Positions 49,017-58,519 of a stretch of DNA of 64,000 nt are shown here, piece after piece. Within the stretch, counting starts at the first letter, position 1. Every line of letters starts with the position of its first letter. Source of the DNA: Hymenobacter cavernae (GTDB lineage: Bacteria > Bacteroidota > Bacteroidia > Cytophagales > Hymenobacteraceae). The DNA lies in contig NZ_BMHT01000001.1 of NCBI RefSeq assembly GCF_014641455.1, positions 620,001-684,000 on the forward strand. The letters run 5' to 3'. Below the pieces are notes generated by a model, which worked only from the letters and a program-made list of their open reading frames with translations, searched no databases and had not been told where the DNA came from. A program made the translations under genes and the position numbers.

Positions 49017-50303
49017 TTAAGCAATTTTGTCTGGTAACAGTTGGACTTGCCGCTCGGCATTTACTACCAAAAAGCCATAGAGAAAAACAAAAAGATTGAA
49101 ACCAATCTGAAGCTGTAGCATTGAATCTGTAAGCATTGCTACACCCATAATGAGTAGGAAATGTATCACGTACGGGTTACGACGTACTCTAGGTTGCGCT
49201 AATGGCCCTAGCAAAACAAGTAGCCAGACAAACAGTCCTACTATGCCACTGCCTAGCAGGTAATGTAAATACTGGTTATGAACCATTACGCGGTTAGCCG
49301 GCAATAAGCCGAAGTCACGGTAGCTATACTGTTCCATCATTGCCATTTCAGTGTCAGCCAGCCCTACACCGAACCAAGGATGCTCTGTGATAACCGCCTG
49401 CGCTGTTTGCCAGGCAGCGAGGCGCTTAGAGAGCGAAAAATCGTTTATGTCGTGGTTGAACTCGAATTGCTCTAAGTCATAGTACGTGCCGTTCACCCTA
49501 GCTTGTACCGGCTCAAGCGTTTTGTGGGCGAGCCAAGGCAAGGCCACGAATACCAAGAGCAATCCTAAGCCTAATACAAATTGACGGCGGGCCACTATCA
49601 GCAAGATAGCATCAGCCAGCAGCGCGCTGTAGAACACGAGCAGACCAGTTCGGTATGCCAGCATATGTAGCACTACCACAATCAGCAACACTGCCAGCGA
49701 CAAAAGCCACCGCCAAGGACGAGTGGCATTAGTAGTGCGCAGCAGAAAGATGCCGAAATAAAAAGCCAGAGCCAGCATTACGCTGAAGTGGATATGGAAC
49801 ACCCCCGTGATGGTCGGAATGTTCTGGCCAGTATTGAACATCTCGTGTACTTCCCGCGCGGTGAGCAGGTAGCGGATCAGGGTATCCGTGCCTAATGATG
49901 CTGTACCTAGCACAAAGGTGCAGCCCACGAGGAAGCGTTGGCGACTACTCAGGGGAGCTGCAACGGCAAAAGCCAACGGCACACCAAGGAGCGGCAATTG
50001 CCGAAACAGCTCGTGCCGCCACACGGCCCACTCGACAGTATATAAGCCACTAACCAGCAGCACGGCATAAAGTAAAGCAGCAAACCACGCTGCCGGGTTG
50101 CGCCACCAACTAGCTAGCGCCACTCGCCAATCTGGGTTGGTAGCCGCTGCCAAGAGCCCTACTAAGGGACTTAGAGCAACCAATGCACGAGCTGCGAGCA
50201 ATCCAATTACGCCAGCAGTGCACGCTAGCAGAAGCAGGTGCTGGGAAAGGTAGCCGGTTCGGTAAGCTTGCCGCAATGCAACTCCCAGCGAGGATGAACT
50301 CAT
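49017..50303 (-). CDS. O-antigen ligase family protein
   Basis: The product (428 aa) is a polytopic inner-membrane protein with about twelve hydrophobic segments and a large periplasmic loop (about 270-340) before EHPWFGVGLADTEMAMM and VHNQYLHYLLGSGIVGLFV, the Wzy_C block that ligates O-antigen to lipid A core or polymerises repeat units. The ATG at 50303 is chosen; a longer frame begins at a TTG that overlaps the GT9 gene. It resembles the protein at 22147 in layout and in the conserved block. Confidence 0.85.
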   Translation of the reverse strand: MSSSSLGVALRQAYRTGYLSQHLLLLACTAGVIGLLAARALVALSPLVGLLAAATNPDWRVALASWWRNPAAWFAALLYAVLLVSGLYTVEWAVWRHELFRQLPLLGVPLAFAVAAPLSSRQRFLVGCTFVLGTASLGTDTLIRYLLTAREVHEMFNTGQNIPTITGVFHIHFSVMLALAFYFGIFLLRTTNATRPWRWLLSLAVLLIVVVLHMLAYRTGLLVFYSALLADAILLIVARRQFVLGLGLLLVFVALPWLAHKTLEPVQARVNGTYYDLEQFEFNHDINDFSLSKRLAAWQTAQAVITEHPWFGVGLADTEMAMMEQYSYRDFGLLPANRVMVHNQYLHYLLGSGIVGLFVWLLVLLGPLAQPRVRRNPYVIHFLLIMGVAMLTDSMLQLQIGFNLFVFLYGFLVVNAERQVQLLPDKIA

Positions 50304-50331
50304 AACAAGGTGAAAAACGAACGATGCGAAG

Positions 50332-51372
50332 TCAGGAAGTAGCAACGGACAGGCGCTGCCACTTTAAAATACGGCCTAACACCTGACTAGGTGTTAGGGC
50401 CTTAATACAGGTACAGCTAGCAGGCTGCTCTCGGCAAGCGACGCAATCAGGCCGATCAAACACTAGGTATTCGGCATGCAGGCCGAGCGGCGCCCACCGC
50501 CCTGGATGAATAGGCCGCATCGGCGGGTATAAACCTAGGGCATGCCGTCCTAGCGCTGCCGCCAAGTGCAGCGGTCCGGTGCTGGCGGCTACTAGGCCAT
50601 CGGCGGCGGCAATGAACGCGAGTAGTTGGGTCAGGGTCAGCTTACCCGTTAAGTCACCAGCTAGCAGAGCGGCGTGCGTCCCTAGCCAGGGCCGCAGTTC
50701 CTCCCCTTCCGCGGCTGTACCCGTCACGAATACCCGATGGCCGGCTTGGTGCAGCAACTGAGCTAGCTTGCCAAAATGCTCAAGCCCCCACTCGCGGGCA
50801 CTACCTCTTGAGCGAGGATGCAAGATAATGTTGAACTGTTGAGGACTGCGAGCGGCTAGCAGTTGCTGCCACGCTGGTGCCAACGCCTCCATCGGCTGTA
50901 ACTGTACCAACTCAGCCACTTGAGCTAGTGCTGGTGCCTGTTCATAACCCAAGGGCTGCAGTAGCATCAGATTAAGCTGGGCTTCATGCAAAGGTGAGTG
51001 ACGACGGCTCAGGCGCACCAGCCGATTGCAGGTAAGCCAATGAAACCAACGGCTGCTTGTCCCGATCCGTATCGGGATACTTGCTTTTCGTGCTAGCCGG
51101 GCTAGGTGCTTATTAGGAAAAATATGAAGAACAGCATCAGCGCGTAGCGCACGCAGACGCGTTAACTGCTCCTTCTCTGTTAGCAACTTTAGCTCGTCGT
51201 AGTTCAGAAACGCATCTACCCACGGACAGGCTTCTGCTACGGCTTGGGTATATGTACGCCCTAACAGCACCACACGGCAACCCGGCACCAGCAGCTTTAG
51301 CTGACCGCACACAGGCAAGGTAAGCACCACATCGCCAATGGCGTCGGTTCGGCTGACTAAAAACGTCTTCAT
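50332..51372 (-). CDS. Glycosyltransferase family 9 (heptosyltransferase-like)
   Basis: The product (346 aa) transfers a sugar, in characterised relatives heptose onto lipopolysaccharide core. It starts MKTFLVSRTDAIGDVVLTLP, the GT9 signature, has NIILHPRSRGSAREWGLEHF and ADGLVAASTGPLHLAAALGR, the second Rossmann domain motif, and a Cys-rich end (CVACREQPASCTCIKAL). Its ATG overlaps the stop of the GT2 gene (ATGA). Confidence 0.93.
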   Translation of the reverse strand: MKTFLVSRTDAIGDVVLTLPVCGQLKLLVPGCRVVLLGRTYTQAVAEACPWVDAFLNYDELKLLTEKEQLTRLRALRADAVLHIFPNKHLARLARKASIPIRIGTSSRWFHWLTCNRLVRLSRRHSPLHEAQLNLMLLQPLGYEQAPALAQVAELVQLQPMEALAPAWQQLLAARSPQQFNIILHPRSRGSAREWGLEHFGKLAQLLHQAGHRVFVTGTAAEGEELRPWLGTHAALLAGDLTGKLTLTQLLAFIAAADGLVAASTGPLHLAAALGRHALGLYPPMRPIHPGRWAPLGLHAEYLVFDRPDCVACREQPASCTCIKALTPSQVLGRILKWQRLSVATS

Positions 51373-52142
51373 GAGGCGGCTGGAGAATGCCGTAGCTTGG
51401 TGCGCAGCTTAGCAAATTTGAGAAAAACACCCCAGGCCGAAATAACAGCAATACACAATCCAGCGAAGCCGTCGAGCAGACCCAGCCGCAGAAAGTAACC
51501 GTGCACAAACTTCCACCACGGCTTTAGGAGCAGGTGAAACAACGTAACCTGATGCTTACCACGTAACGCTAGCTCGTTAGCGGCAATGCTGGTGAAGCGG
51601 TTGAGCTGCGTGATATGCTGCTCAACTGAATCGTACGAGTAATGCAGCAAATCACCACCTAGGTCAGCCACCTGTTGCCCTGGCAGTAACTCGTAGCGCT
51701 CATGCAGCAGCAAGCCCTCCCACTTGCCTAAGCGTCGGTCGTAGAGGCGCAGCTTGCGGTCAGGGTACCAGCCGCCGTGCCGCACCCAGGTGCCGCAATA
51801 GTTCGTGAGGCGCGCCAACGTGTAGCCGGCGGCTTGCCAGTCATTTTTCACCTGCCGAATGCTACGGCGTAGTTCCTCCGTCAATACTTCGTCAGCATCG
51901 AGCTGGAGCACATGGTCGTAGCGCGCCTGGGCCGTGGCAAAGTTCTTCTGCTCGACGTATCCTTCGAAAGCGTGCCGTATTACCCTAGCCTTATGCTGAT
52001 GGCAGATTTCAACGGTGCGGTCAGTGGAAAAGGAGTCGACTACCACCACGTCGTCGGCCACTTCCTGCAAGGCTTGCAGGCAACGACCAATGTTCTGTTC
52101 TTCGTTGTAGGTAATAATGACGACCGAGAGCGGAATAGGCAT
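51369..52142 (-). CDS. Glycosyltransferase family 2 (WaaE/KdtX-like)
   Basis: The product (257 aa) is a GT-A fold enzyme: SVVIITYNEEQNIGRCLQA at the start, VVVDSFSTDRTVEIC, and LQLDADEVLTEELRRSIRQV with the metal-binding DxD. The region VRHGGWYPDRKLRLYDRRLG is typical of the lipopolysaccharide core beta-1,4-glucosyltransferase type. First gene of a three-gene cluster (GT2-GT9-ligase-like) with 4-nt overlaps. Confidence 0.93.
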   Translation of the reverse strand: MPIPLSVVIITYNEEQNIGRCLQALQEVADDVVVVDSFSTDRTVEICHQHKARVIRHAFEGYVEQKNFATAQARYDHVLQLDADEVLTEELRRSIRQVKNDWQAAGYTLARLTNYCGTWVRHGGWYPDRKLRLYDRRLGKWEGLLLHERYELLPGQQVADLGGDLLHYSYDSVEQHITQLNRFTSIAANELALRGKHQVTLFHLLLKPWWKFVHGYFLRLGLLDGFAGLCIAVISAWGVFLKFAKLRTKLRHSPAAS

Positions 52143-52384
52143 AGAGCCGTAAATATCCGGATTTTACCAGCAATGCAATTAGGCTCTTGACGCATAATCA
52201 CGTATTCAGGTAGGCACACTTCTCTCATAAATGAGGTTTGTGCTAACAACCTAGACTAAGAATTGAAGGTTGAAAAGGTAGCCTGTGGCAGGATTTCTGC
52301 CCCTTTGCGCCTTCTAATTTCCTTCACGCTTACTCCTTTCAGCGCACCAGACCCCGTTTGAGTGCTTGCTTCAATTTAACCTTT

Positions 52385-53590
52385 ATGCGAATTACACTTT
52401 ATCTAATTTCGCTATTCAACTTGTTTACTATTAACAAGTTATCAGCACAATCAATTTTAGATTACAAGAATTATCATGAAATATTCAGGGACGACTTCAC
52501 CTATACAGAGCGAGAAGAGCTAGCGAAGAACTGGCGCTTCGTCAACCCCAATGATCCTAATCAAGGTTGGGGCGATGAATACTTTGCACCGGAGCAGGTA
52601 ACCCTCCGCTCCGACGGGAAACATCGCCGTACCGGATTGCTTCGGCTCTCTGCAAAGCGCTTAGCAGAAGCTGAAGCACGTGAGCACGGCAATAAGCTTT
52701 TCGCTTCAGGTAAGATAGAGTCAATCGTTGATATGGATGGCACTCCCAATTGCGACGGTATGTACCAGGGGTTCACTTACGGGATGTTTGAAATTCGATG
52801 TAAGTTGCCTTATGGTCATAATGGTGTGTGGCCCACTTTCTGGTTTCTTTCCAGTGCTACCGAAATTGATGTGATTGATAATCTAAAACCCGATCCTGAT
52901 AATGTTATTCAGTCGAATGTTATTGACTGGCGAAAAATTTCGCCAAAAGATTCGTCAGCGCATGTAGCGAGCGAAGCTATATTCAATAAGCCTTATGGCC
53001 CGTCGCTGTCCGCTGGTTTTAACACCTATACTGCGGTATGGACACCTACGCGCGTGTCATTTTTCTTCAATGGCCATCACCTGTATGATGTTGATGATAC
53101 CGCTGTTGCAACGAACCGCTGCGCGGGCATGTTACTCGCTACTTTACAGATGAAAAACTACGATGCCTCTGTAAAAAAAGCGCATATGGATATTGATTAT
53201 ATCCGGGTATTGAAGCCGAACAATAATGACTATACGGTAAGCTACACAAAGAACGTTGATAACATTAATAATTCACTAAAAGCAGCACTCCCTGATGTAA
53301 GTCCGACAGCAGGTGCAGTGGCAGTGAACCCAATGATGCCGGAAGAAGAAGTATTCTACCAAGGTAAGGATAATGAGCTTTATCGTGCTTTGCGCCGAGG
53401 TAAGAGGTGGCAGATTGAATCTTTACATAAGCTTGCCTCCTTACAGCAGGATGATTATCTGGTACAAGGAAATTTAACCTTTGACTCGCGTAAAGGCATT
53501 ATCACTTACCAAGGACGAAATAATAGAAAACAACTGTTTTACTTTGATGCTGGCTGGCACCACGCAGAAGTTACGTCTGATAATTTATAA
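52385..53590 (+). CDS. Secreted GH16-like protein with altered catalytic motif
   Basis: The product (401 aa) has a signal peptide (MRITLYLISLFNLFTINKLS) and a beta-jelly-roll domain of glycoside hydrolase family 16: FRDDFTYTEREELAKNWRFV, GMFEIRCKLPYGHNGVWPTF and the motif ATEIDVIDN at about residue 168. The family catalytic motif is ExDxxE; here it is E-I-D-V-I-D, so the acid/base Glu is Asp. The C-terminal 100 residues (EEVFYQGKDNELYRALRRGK, RWQIESLHKL) look like beta-propeller or PLL-type lectin repeats. It may be inactive or have changed chemistry. Start at the ATG at 52385 is chosen to fit the signal peptide. Confidence 0.8.
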   Translation: MRITLYLISLFNLFTINKLSAQSILDYKNYHEIFRDDFTYTEREELAKNWRFVNPNDPNQGWGDEYFAPEQVTLRSDGKHRRTGLLRLSAKRLAEAEAREHGNKLFASGKIESIVDMDGTPNCDGMYQGFTYGMFEIRCKLPYGHNGVWPTFWFLSSATEIDVIDNLKPDPDNVIQSNVIDWRKISPKDSSAHVASEAIFNKPYGPSLSAGFNTYTAVWTPTRVSFFFNGHHLYDVDDTAVATNRCAGMLLATLQMKNYDASVKKAHMDIDYIRVLKPNNNDYTVSYTKNVDNINNSLKAALPDVSPTAGAVAVNPMMPEEEVFYQGKDNELYRALRRGKRWQIESLHKLASLQQDDYLVQGNLTFDSRKGIITYQGRNNRKQLFYFDAGWHHAEVTSDNL

Positions 53591-53715
53591 GCAAGTCAGA
53601 TATTAATAATACACCTCTAAGTAATTTTCATCTTCTAAATAAATTGCTTTCGTTATACCATTAGCATGTGGTCGTATTCACTTCTTCTCGTAGTTCTTAC
53701 AAAGCAACAAATTAG

Positions 53716-54210
53716 ATGACGAACTTACTCTGGTCTGCGCTGAACCTAGCCCTAGTGCTAGGTCTGTTATATACTTCGTTCCAAGCCACACAGTTGGTGA
53801 GGCAGCATATAGGTTCGGGAACGGCCCTGTTTTTTGTATTCGGTTTACTCTTAATCGGCTGCGGAAAATCTACTAAGCAGCAAATTGCTTCTAGTAACCT
53901 ACTTTCTCACATTCCCAAAGACGCTCCCTTAGGGAATGCCAGTTCACATCAAGCCATCAACCTAGGTGGTAGTAATAAGCTGGAGTTACGAGCTGAATAT
54001 TATCAGGAGAACGGCAAGGTCCGGCCACGCGGATTGTACGCCACCGTGTCTGGCTTCATGGTAGGTCATACTTGGCAGCCCAACGGTGGCTTCTTGGAGC
54101 AGAGCGGCAGACACCTACGTTATCATACATTTCTGACGCATAATTGGAATTTGCTAGGTGTGCAAGTATTCACGCAGACGGAAGAGTTCAGCGGCGCCAT
54201 GTCTATGTAA
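53716..54210 (+). CDS. Hypothetical membrane protein
   Basis: I do not recognise this 164-residue product. It has two hydrophobic segments (LLWSALNLALVLGLLYTSF at about 4-22 and GTALFFVFGLLLIGCGK at about 35-51), then a soluble domain with LELRAEYYQENGKVRPRGLY and VQVFTQTEEFSGAMSM. The second segment ends in LIGCGK, which is not a proper lipobox because of the position. No conserved neighbours. Confidence 0.55.
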   Translation: MTNLLWSALNLALVLGLLYTSFQATQLVRQHIGSGTALFFVFGLLLIGCGKSTKQQIASSNLLSHIPKDAPLGNASSHQAINLGGSNKLELRAEYYQENGKVRPRGLYATVSGFMVGHTWQPNGGFLEQSGRHLRYHTFLTHNWNLLGVQVFTQTEEFSGAMSM

Positions 54211-54236
54211 AACCAGTAACACCAGCTTCCGGCCCA

Positions 54237-54278
54237 TAAAAAAAGCCGACTCTGCACGATGCAGAGCCGGCTTTTTCT
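54237..54278. terminator. Bidirectional terminator after the hypothetical gene and ahcY
   Basis: A 16-bp stem with one mismatch (54241-54256 with 54260-54275) has an A-run on the left and T-run on the right, between convergent genes. Confidence 0.88.
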
Positions 54279-54302
54279 TGCGGCTTTTTGAGTTAAAGCG
54301 AC

Positions 54303-55613
54303 CTAGTAACGGTACAGATCCGACTTGAATGGGCCTTGTACATCGACACCGATGTACTCCGCTTGCTTCGGCTTCAGCTCATCTAGCTCCACGCCAATCT
54401 TAGCTAGGTGCAGGCGAGCTACTTTCTCATCGAGATGCTTGGGCAGCGTGTATACCTTGTTCTCGTACTGGTCCGAGTTCTGCCACAGCTCCAGCTGCGC
54501 TAGAGTCTGGTTGGTGAAGGAGTTCGACATCACGAACGAAGGGTGACCAGTGGCGCAACCTAGGTTTACCAAGCGGCCTTCCGCCAGGATGATAACTTCC
54601 TTGCCGTCGATGTTGTAGAGGTCAACTTGCGGCTTCACGGTGTCTTTCGTGTGGCCGTAGTTGGTGTTCAGCCAAGCCATGTCGATTTCATCATCGAAGT
54701 GGCCGATGTTGCACACGATAGCCTTGTCCTTCAGCGCACGGAAATGCTCTTCCGTGATGATGTCGCAGTTGCCGGTAGCCGTTACCACGATGTCAGCCTC
54801 TTTAATGGCGTTCGACATTTTCTTCACCGCGTAGCCATCCATAGCAGCTTGCAGGGCGCAGATTGGGTCAATTTCCGTCACGACAACCCGCGCACCAGCG
54901 CCGCGCAACGAAGCCGCGGTGCCTTTGCCTACGTCGCCGTAGCCGGCCACTACGGCAATCTTGCCGGCCATCATCACGTCGGTAGCCCGACGGATGGCGT
55001 CCACCGCCGACTCTTTGCAGCCGTACTTGTTATCGAACTTCGACTTCGTAACCGAGTCGTTAATGTTGAAGGCGGGAATGGGCAATGTGCCGTTTTTCAC
55101 GCGGTCCAGCAGGCGCAGCACGCCGGTGGTAGTTTCCTCCGAAATGCCTTTGATGCCAGCTGCTAGCTCGGGGTACTGATTCAGCACCATGTTAGTCAGG
55201 TCACCGCCGTCGTCGAGAATCATGTTCAGCGGCTGGCGCTCTTCGCCGAAGTACAGCGTCTGCTCGATGCACCAGTTGAACTCCTCCTCGTTCATGCCTT
55301 TCCAGGCGTACACCGGAATACCGGCAGCAGCAATAGCCGCGGCGGCGTGGTCTTGCGTCGAGAAGATATTGCACGACGACCAGGTTACCTGAGCACCTAG
55401 GGCAATGAGGGTCTCGATAAGCACAGCCGTCTGAATCGTCATGTGCAGGCAGCCAGCAATACGGGCACCTTTGAGCGGTTGCGACGGGCCAAACTCGGCG
55501 CGCAGGGACATGAGTCCCGGCATCTCGGCTTCCGCCAACCGAATTTCCTTGCGGCCCCATTCGGCCAGCGAGATGTCTTTTACTTTGTAGGGAACGAAGG
55601 TTGTCTCAACCAT
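54303..55613 (-). CDS. ahcY: Adenosylhomocysteinase
   Basis: The product (436 aa) hydrolyses S-adenosylhomocysteine to adenosine and homocysteine, removing the inhibitor made by methyltransferases. Family blocks: [63 protein letters not shown] [36 protein letters not shown] (NAD site) and [12 protein letters not shown]. Full length. A -7 box lies upstream. Confidence 0.97.
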   Translation of the reverse strand: MVETTFVPYKVKDISLAEWGRKEIRLAEAEMPGLMSLRAEFGPSQPLKGARIAGCLHMTIQTAVLIETLIALGAQVTWSSCNIFSTQDHAAAAIAAAGIPVYAWKGMNEEEFNWCIEQTLYFGEERQPLNMILDDGGDLTNMVLNQYPELAAGIKGISEETTTGVLRLLDRVKNGTLPIPAFNINDSVTKSKFDNKYGCKESAVDAIRRATDVMMAGKIAVVAGYGDVGKGTAASLRGAGARVVVTEIDPICALQAAMDGYAVKKMSNAIKEADIVVTATGNCDIITEEHFRALKDKAIVCNIGHFDDEIDMAWLNTNYGHTKDTVKPQVDLYNIDGKEVIILAEGRLVNLGCATGHPSFVMSNSFTNQTLAQLELWQNSDQYENKVYTLPKHLDEKVARLHLAKIGVELDELKPKQAEYIGVDVQGPFKSDLYRY

Positions 55614-55639
55614 ATCAGTAGCATTTTGCGATTCAACTG

Positions 55640-55647
55640 CAAAGGTA
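55640..55647 (-). promoter_or_regulatory. -7 box of ahcY
   Basis: The minus strand reads TACCTTTG 27 nt before the ATG, a match to TAnnTTTG. A -33 TTG is not seen at the usual distance. Confidence 0.55.
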
Positions 55648-55912
55648 GCTAGTTTGTTCTTGCCTCCTTAATAAGCTAGGCATAAGCTGGGTACGGAATG
55701 TTATTCTCTTCTGCTAAGAGCCAGCCATCATTTCTCCCGCTGGCCGAAACGACACAATCACGCGCCCAGGACTAGCACCGTCTTTGCTATTATTCGAAAA
55801 GGACTATATCCTACTCATCCGAACGTAAGGCTCGTGCGTTTTGTTGAGCCCTGATAGCGAGCTTTCTATCACGGCGGTTACGCTACACCAAGCAGCCGCT
55901 TGCCACTTTTTT

Positions 55913-56527
55913 ATGTCCCATTTCTTACCTCAAGCTCCGGCTTCGCGCAGCCGCCGTTTCACCTTTTTGCTGCCATTTCTATTGTTCTTTGGCGCTGCGC
56001 ACGCTCAAAATGCACAGCCTAGCAAGTCCATTATCACGCTGAGCCCGGAAGATAAAGATCGGGACCTAGGTGGCGAGCAGTCTAACTTCTACTTTGCCGT
56101 CGGTAAAAGCACTGATTATCAGAATGCCGGCTTTTTCGGCCAGCGCCTGCGGCCTTACTTGGCTGGCAACTCCGCGGCCCTAGGTTATCTGAATAGCTAC
56201 CGTCGGCAGAAGGCCTTGTTCCTGGGCGAGCGACTGGTTTTTGCTGGGTCAGTAGGGTTTTATGCGCAGCAGGTGCTAGCTGGCGATGCGAAGGTGTACT
56301 TCAATGACAAGCAGAAGGTGATTGTGGGCGTGGCCGCGGCTAGCTTGCTCGCTAACATCTTTATCTCACGCAACACTAACCAGCACTTCAAGCGCGCCGT
56401 GGAAGAATATAATAGTGGTCTTCCCACCAGCTATCATAACTTGTTGCGGCGACTTTCTCCCACCGCTGTTGGCTTCACGGCTCCTACTGGCCGGCCACAG
56501 CTTGCAATACGTTGGAGTTTGCACTAA
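55913..56527 (+). CDS. Hypothetical exported protein
   Basis: I do not recognise this 204-residue product. It has a signal peptide (RRFTFLLPFLLFFGAAHAQ at about 13-31), a charged segment LSPEDKDRDLGGEQSNFYF and two moderately hydrophobic segments near VIVGVAAASLLANIFIS, so it may be a membrane or periplasmic protein. The ATG at 55913 is chosen because it fits the signal peptide; the frame is open to 55841. It lies 28 nt before the methyltransferase gene. The 299-bp region before it holds no gene. Confidence 0.6.
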   Translation: MSHFLPQAPASRSRRFTFLLPFLLFFGAAHAQNAQPSKSIITLSPEDKDRDLGGEQSNFYFAVGKSTDYQNAGFFGQRLRPYLAGNSAALGYLNSYRRQKALFLGERLVFAGSVGFYAQQVLAGDAKVYFNDKQKVIVGVAAASLLANIFISRNTNQHFKRAVEEYNSGLPTSYHNLLRRLSPTAVGFTAPTGRPQLAIRWSLH

Positions 56528-56555
56528 ACTTCCGATTTTTTCGTAGGAGTATTTC

Positions 56556-57746
56556 ATGGAATTTCCGCTCCCGGCAGCGGCTCGGCAGTATGTTGCTGAT
56601 CACCTGCACGAAGACCCCGCTCAATTGGCGTTGCAAGCGCGCCGTTTTCCTAGCCTGCCCGTGCCCGATTTGGTGCGCCAGATTCAGGCACGCCAGAAAG
56701 CCCGGACCAAATTGCCCGAATGGGCCAACAACCCCGACCTGATTTTTCCGCCCGCTTTGTCGGTGGAACAGGCTTCGTCGGCCCGCACGGCCGCTTTCAA
56801 AGCTAACCTTGTAAGCGGCGAGCGGCTCGCCGACCTGACCGGCGGCTTTGGGGTAGATGCCAGTTACTTCGCCCGCCAGATTCCGGAGGTGCACTACGTG
56901 GAGCGCGACCCGGCGCTGGTAGCCGTGGTGCGCTACAATCTGGAGCAGTTAGGGCAATCGAACATTATCTGCCACGCCAGTGATGCCGTGAGCTTTCTGA
57001 AGAATACCGATCAGACGTTCGACTGGCTTTACCTCGACCCGGCCCGGCGCGATACGGCTGCCCGCAAGATCTACCGCTTGCAGGACTGCGAGCCGGATGT
57101 GTTGCGCATTATGCCGCTGCTACTGCACAAAGCGCAACGCGTGCTGCTCAAGACCTCGCCTATGCTCGACATCGAGCAGGCGCTGCTGGAGCTGAAACAA
57201 GTGCGCCGCCTGTGGGTAGTGTCAGTGGATAATGAGTGCAAAGAGGTACTGTACGAGCTAGGTCCGGAGCCGGCTGTGGACCCGGAGCGCTACACGGTTA
57301 ACCTGCTCCGCAATGGGCAACAGCAGGAGTTCCGGCTGAACAAAGCCCGTGAGGCCCGCGCCATATCGCGCTACGCGGAGCCGCAACAATACCTCTACGA
57401 GCCGAATGTCGCCATCCTGAAAGCTGGTGGCTTCCGCAGCATCGGTACGGCTTTCGAGCTGCTGAAGCTGCACCAGCACAGTCACTTATACACCTCTGAT
57501 GTGCTGCGCCCCGAATTTCCGGGCCGCATCTTCCGCATTATTGCCGCTGAGCGCTACGATGGCGATGCGCTACGAGCACACCTAGGTCCGGAAGCGCGAG
57601 CGCACGTAACCACCCGCAACTTCCCCGATTCGGTAGCTGATTTTCGAGCCCGCACGGGTATTCGCGAAGGCGGCGACCTTTACCTTTTTGCTACAACTGA
57701 TCTGCGCGGCCGCCCCATGGTGCTCGTGTGCGAGAAGAGCAATTAA
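56556..57746 (+). CDS. THUMP-like domain class I SAM-dependent methyltransferase
   Basis: The product (396 aa) has a helical N-terminus (about 1-80), a SAM-binding domain (RLADLTGGFGVDASYFARQI at about 90, HYVERDPALVAVV, FDWLYLDPARRD), and a C-terminal THUMP-like domain (RAISRYAEPQQYLYEPNVAI, LKAGGFRSIGTAFELLKLHQ). This set is the PG_1098-type methyltransferase of Bacteroidota, thought to act on RNA; the target is unknown. DPARR in place of the NPPY motif suggests an unusual acceptor. Confidence 0.88.
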   Translation: MEFPLPAAARQYVADHLHEDPAQLALQARRFPSLPVPDLVRQIQARQKARTKLPEWANNPDLIFPPALSVEQASSARTAAFKANLVSGERLADLTGGFGVDASYFARQIPEVHYVERDPALVAVVRYNLEQLGQSNIICHASDAVSFLKNTDQTFDWLYLDPARRDTAARKIYRLQDCEPDVLRIMPLLLHKAQRVLLKTSPMLDIEQALLELKQVRRLWVVSVDNECKEVLYELGPEPAVDPERYTVNLLRNGQQQEFRLNKAREARAISRYAEPQQYLYEPNVAILKAGGFRSIGTAFELLKLHQHSHLYTSDVLRPEFPGRIFRIIAAERYDGDALRAHLGPEARAHVTTRNFPDSVADFRARTGIREGGDLYLFATTDLRGRPMVLVCEKSN

Positions 57747-57761
57747 TAGCCAAGCAGTTTT

Positions 57762-57846
57762 AGGAACGCGCCACGGCGCGTTCTGGCGTGCGAGCACCTG
57801 GAATACCTAGGTTGTCCAATGTCAGAACGCGCCGTGGCGCGTTCCT
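57762..57846. repeat. 24-bp perfect inverted repeat, REP-like
   Basis: The arms 57762-57785 and 57823-57846 are perfect reverse complements separated by 37 nt. Each arm is itself a near-palindrome (GAACGCGCC-AC-GGCGCGTTC). The right arm overlaps the last bases of the glycosylase stop codon; the loop holds an ACCTAGGT octamer. It lies between two convergent genes and may work as a terminator. Confidence 0.85.
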
Positions 57847-58444
57847 ATTTCGCTGGGCTGGTCCACTTGCTGCCTTTCAGGCGGAAGCGCCACGGCAAGG
57901 CGGTGTCGGCACCGGCGTAATCAATTCCGACGCGGGGGCTGGCGAGCACCAATTCATCAGGAACAACGTCGCCGCGGTCTTCGAGCCAGATTAGGTCGCC
58001 GGTCAGGTCGGTGCCGTAGTGCGGAATGCTGATGCCCAGAGCTTGGGTAAGCAGGCCGGGGCCAGCGGTGAGCTTGGGGGAAACTGTCGGGAGGCCGCGG
58101 CGCAGGAGCATTTCGGGGATGCCTTCCACGGGTTCTAAGCCCCGAATCAGAACCGCATCGGCTTTGCCGGCCTCGTTGGTGATGATGTTGAACAAAGCGT
58201 AGCGGCCGTAGATCAGATAAACGTAGGCCACGCCGCCAGCTTCGTACATCACGCGGGTGCGCTTGGTGAAGCGACCTAGGTGCGAGTGACAGGCCTGGTC
58301 ATTGATGTGCGCATACGCTTCCGTTTCGACGATGCGGCCACCGGTCATAACGCCATTAATGTTGGTAAACAGGTATTTACCCAACAGGTCACGGGCGATT
58401 TGTACAACGTCGGGTTGGCGGTAAAAAGCAGTGGCTAGCTTCAT
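57845..58444 (-). CDS. DNA-3-methyladenine glycosylase (AAG family)
   Basis: The product (199 aa) excises alkylated bases such as 3-methyladenine. Family blocks: ARDLLGKYLFT near the N-terminus, GGRIVETEAYAHINDQACHS with the catalytic Glu at about 47, TRVMYEAGGVAYVYLIYGRY and AVLIRGLEPVEG, ending SPRVGIDYAGADTALPWRF. The ATG at 58444 gives the family start MKLATAFYRQPD. Full length; its stop lies inside a palindromic repeat. Confidence 0.95.
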   Translation of the reverse strand: MKLATAFYRQPDVVQIARDLLGKYLFTNINGVMTGGRIVETEAYAHINDQACHSHLGRFTKRTRVMYEAGGVAYVYLIYGRYALFNIITNEAGKADAVLIRGLEPVEGIPEMLLRRGLPTVSPKLTAGPGLLTQALGISIPHYGTDLTGDLIWLEDRGDVVPDELVLASPRVGIDYAGADTALPWRFRLKGSKWTSPAK

Positions 58445-58460
58445 TCTCAAATAGTTTACT

Positions 58461-58494
58461 AAAAAGGCCTCTTCCATTGCGGAAAGAGGCCTTG
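58461..58494 (-). terminator. Terminator of the lipoprotein gene
   Basis: A perfect 10-bp stem (58463-58472 with 58483-58492) followed on the minus strand by TTTTTAG lies 26 nt after the lipoprotein stop. Confidence 0.85.
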
Positions 58495-58519
58495 TGCGTA
58501 GTAGATGCTCGGTCGCTGA

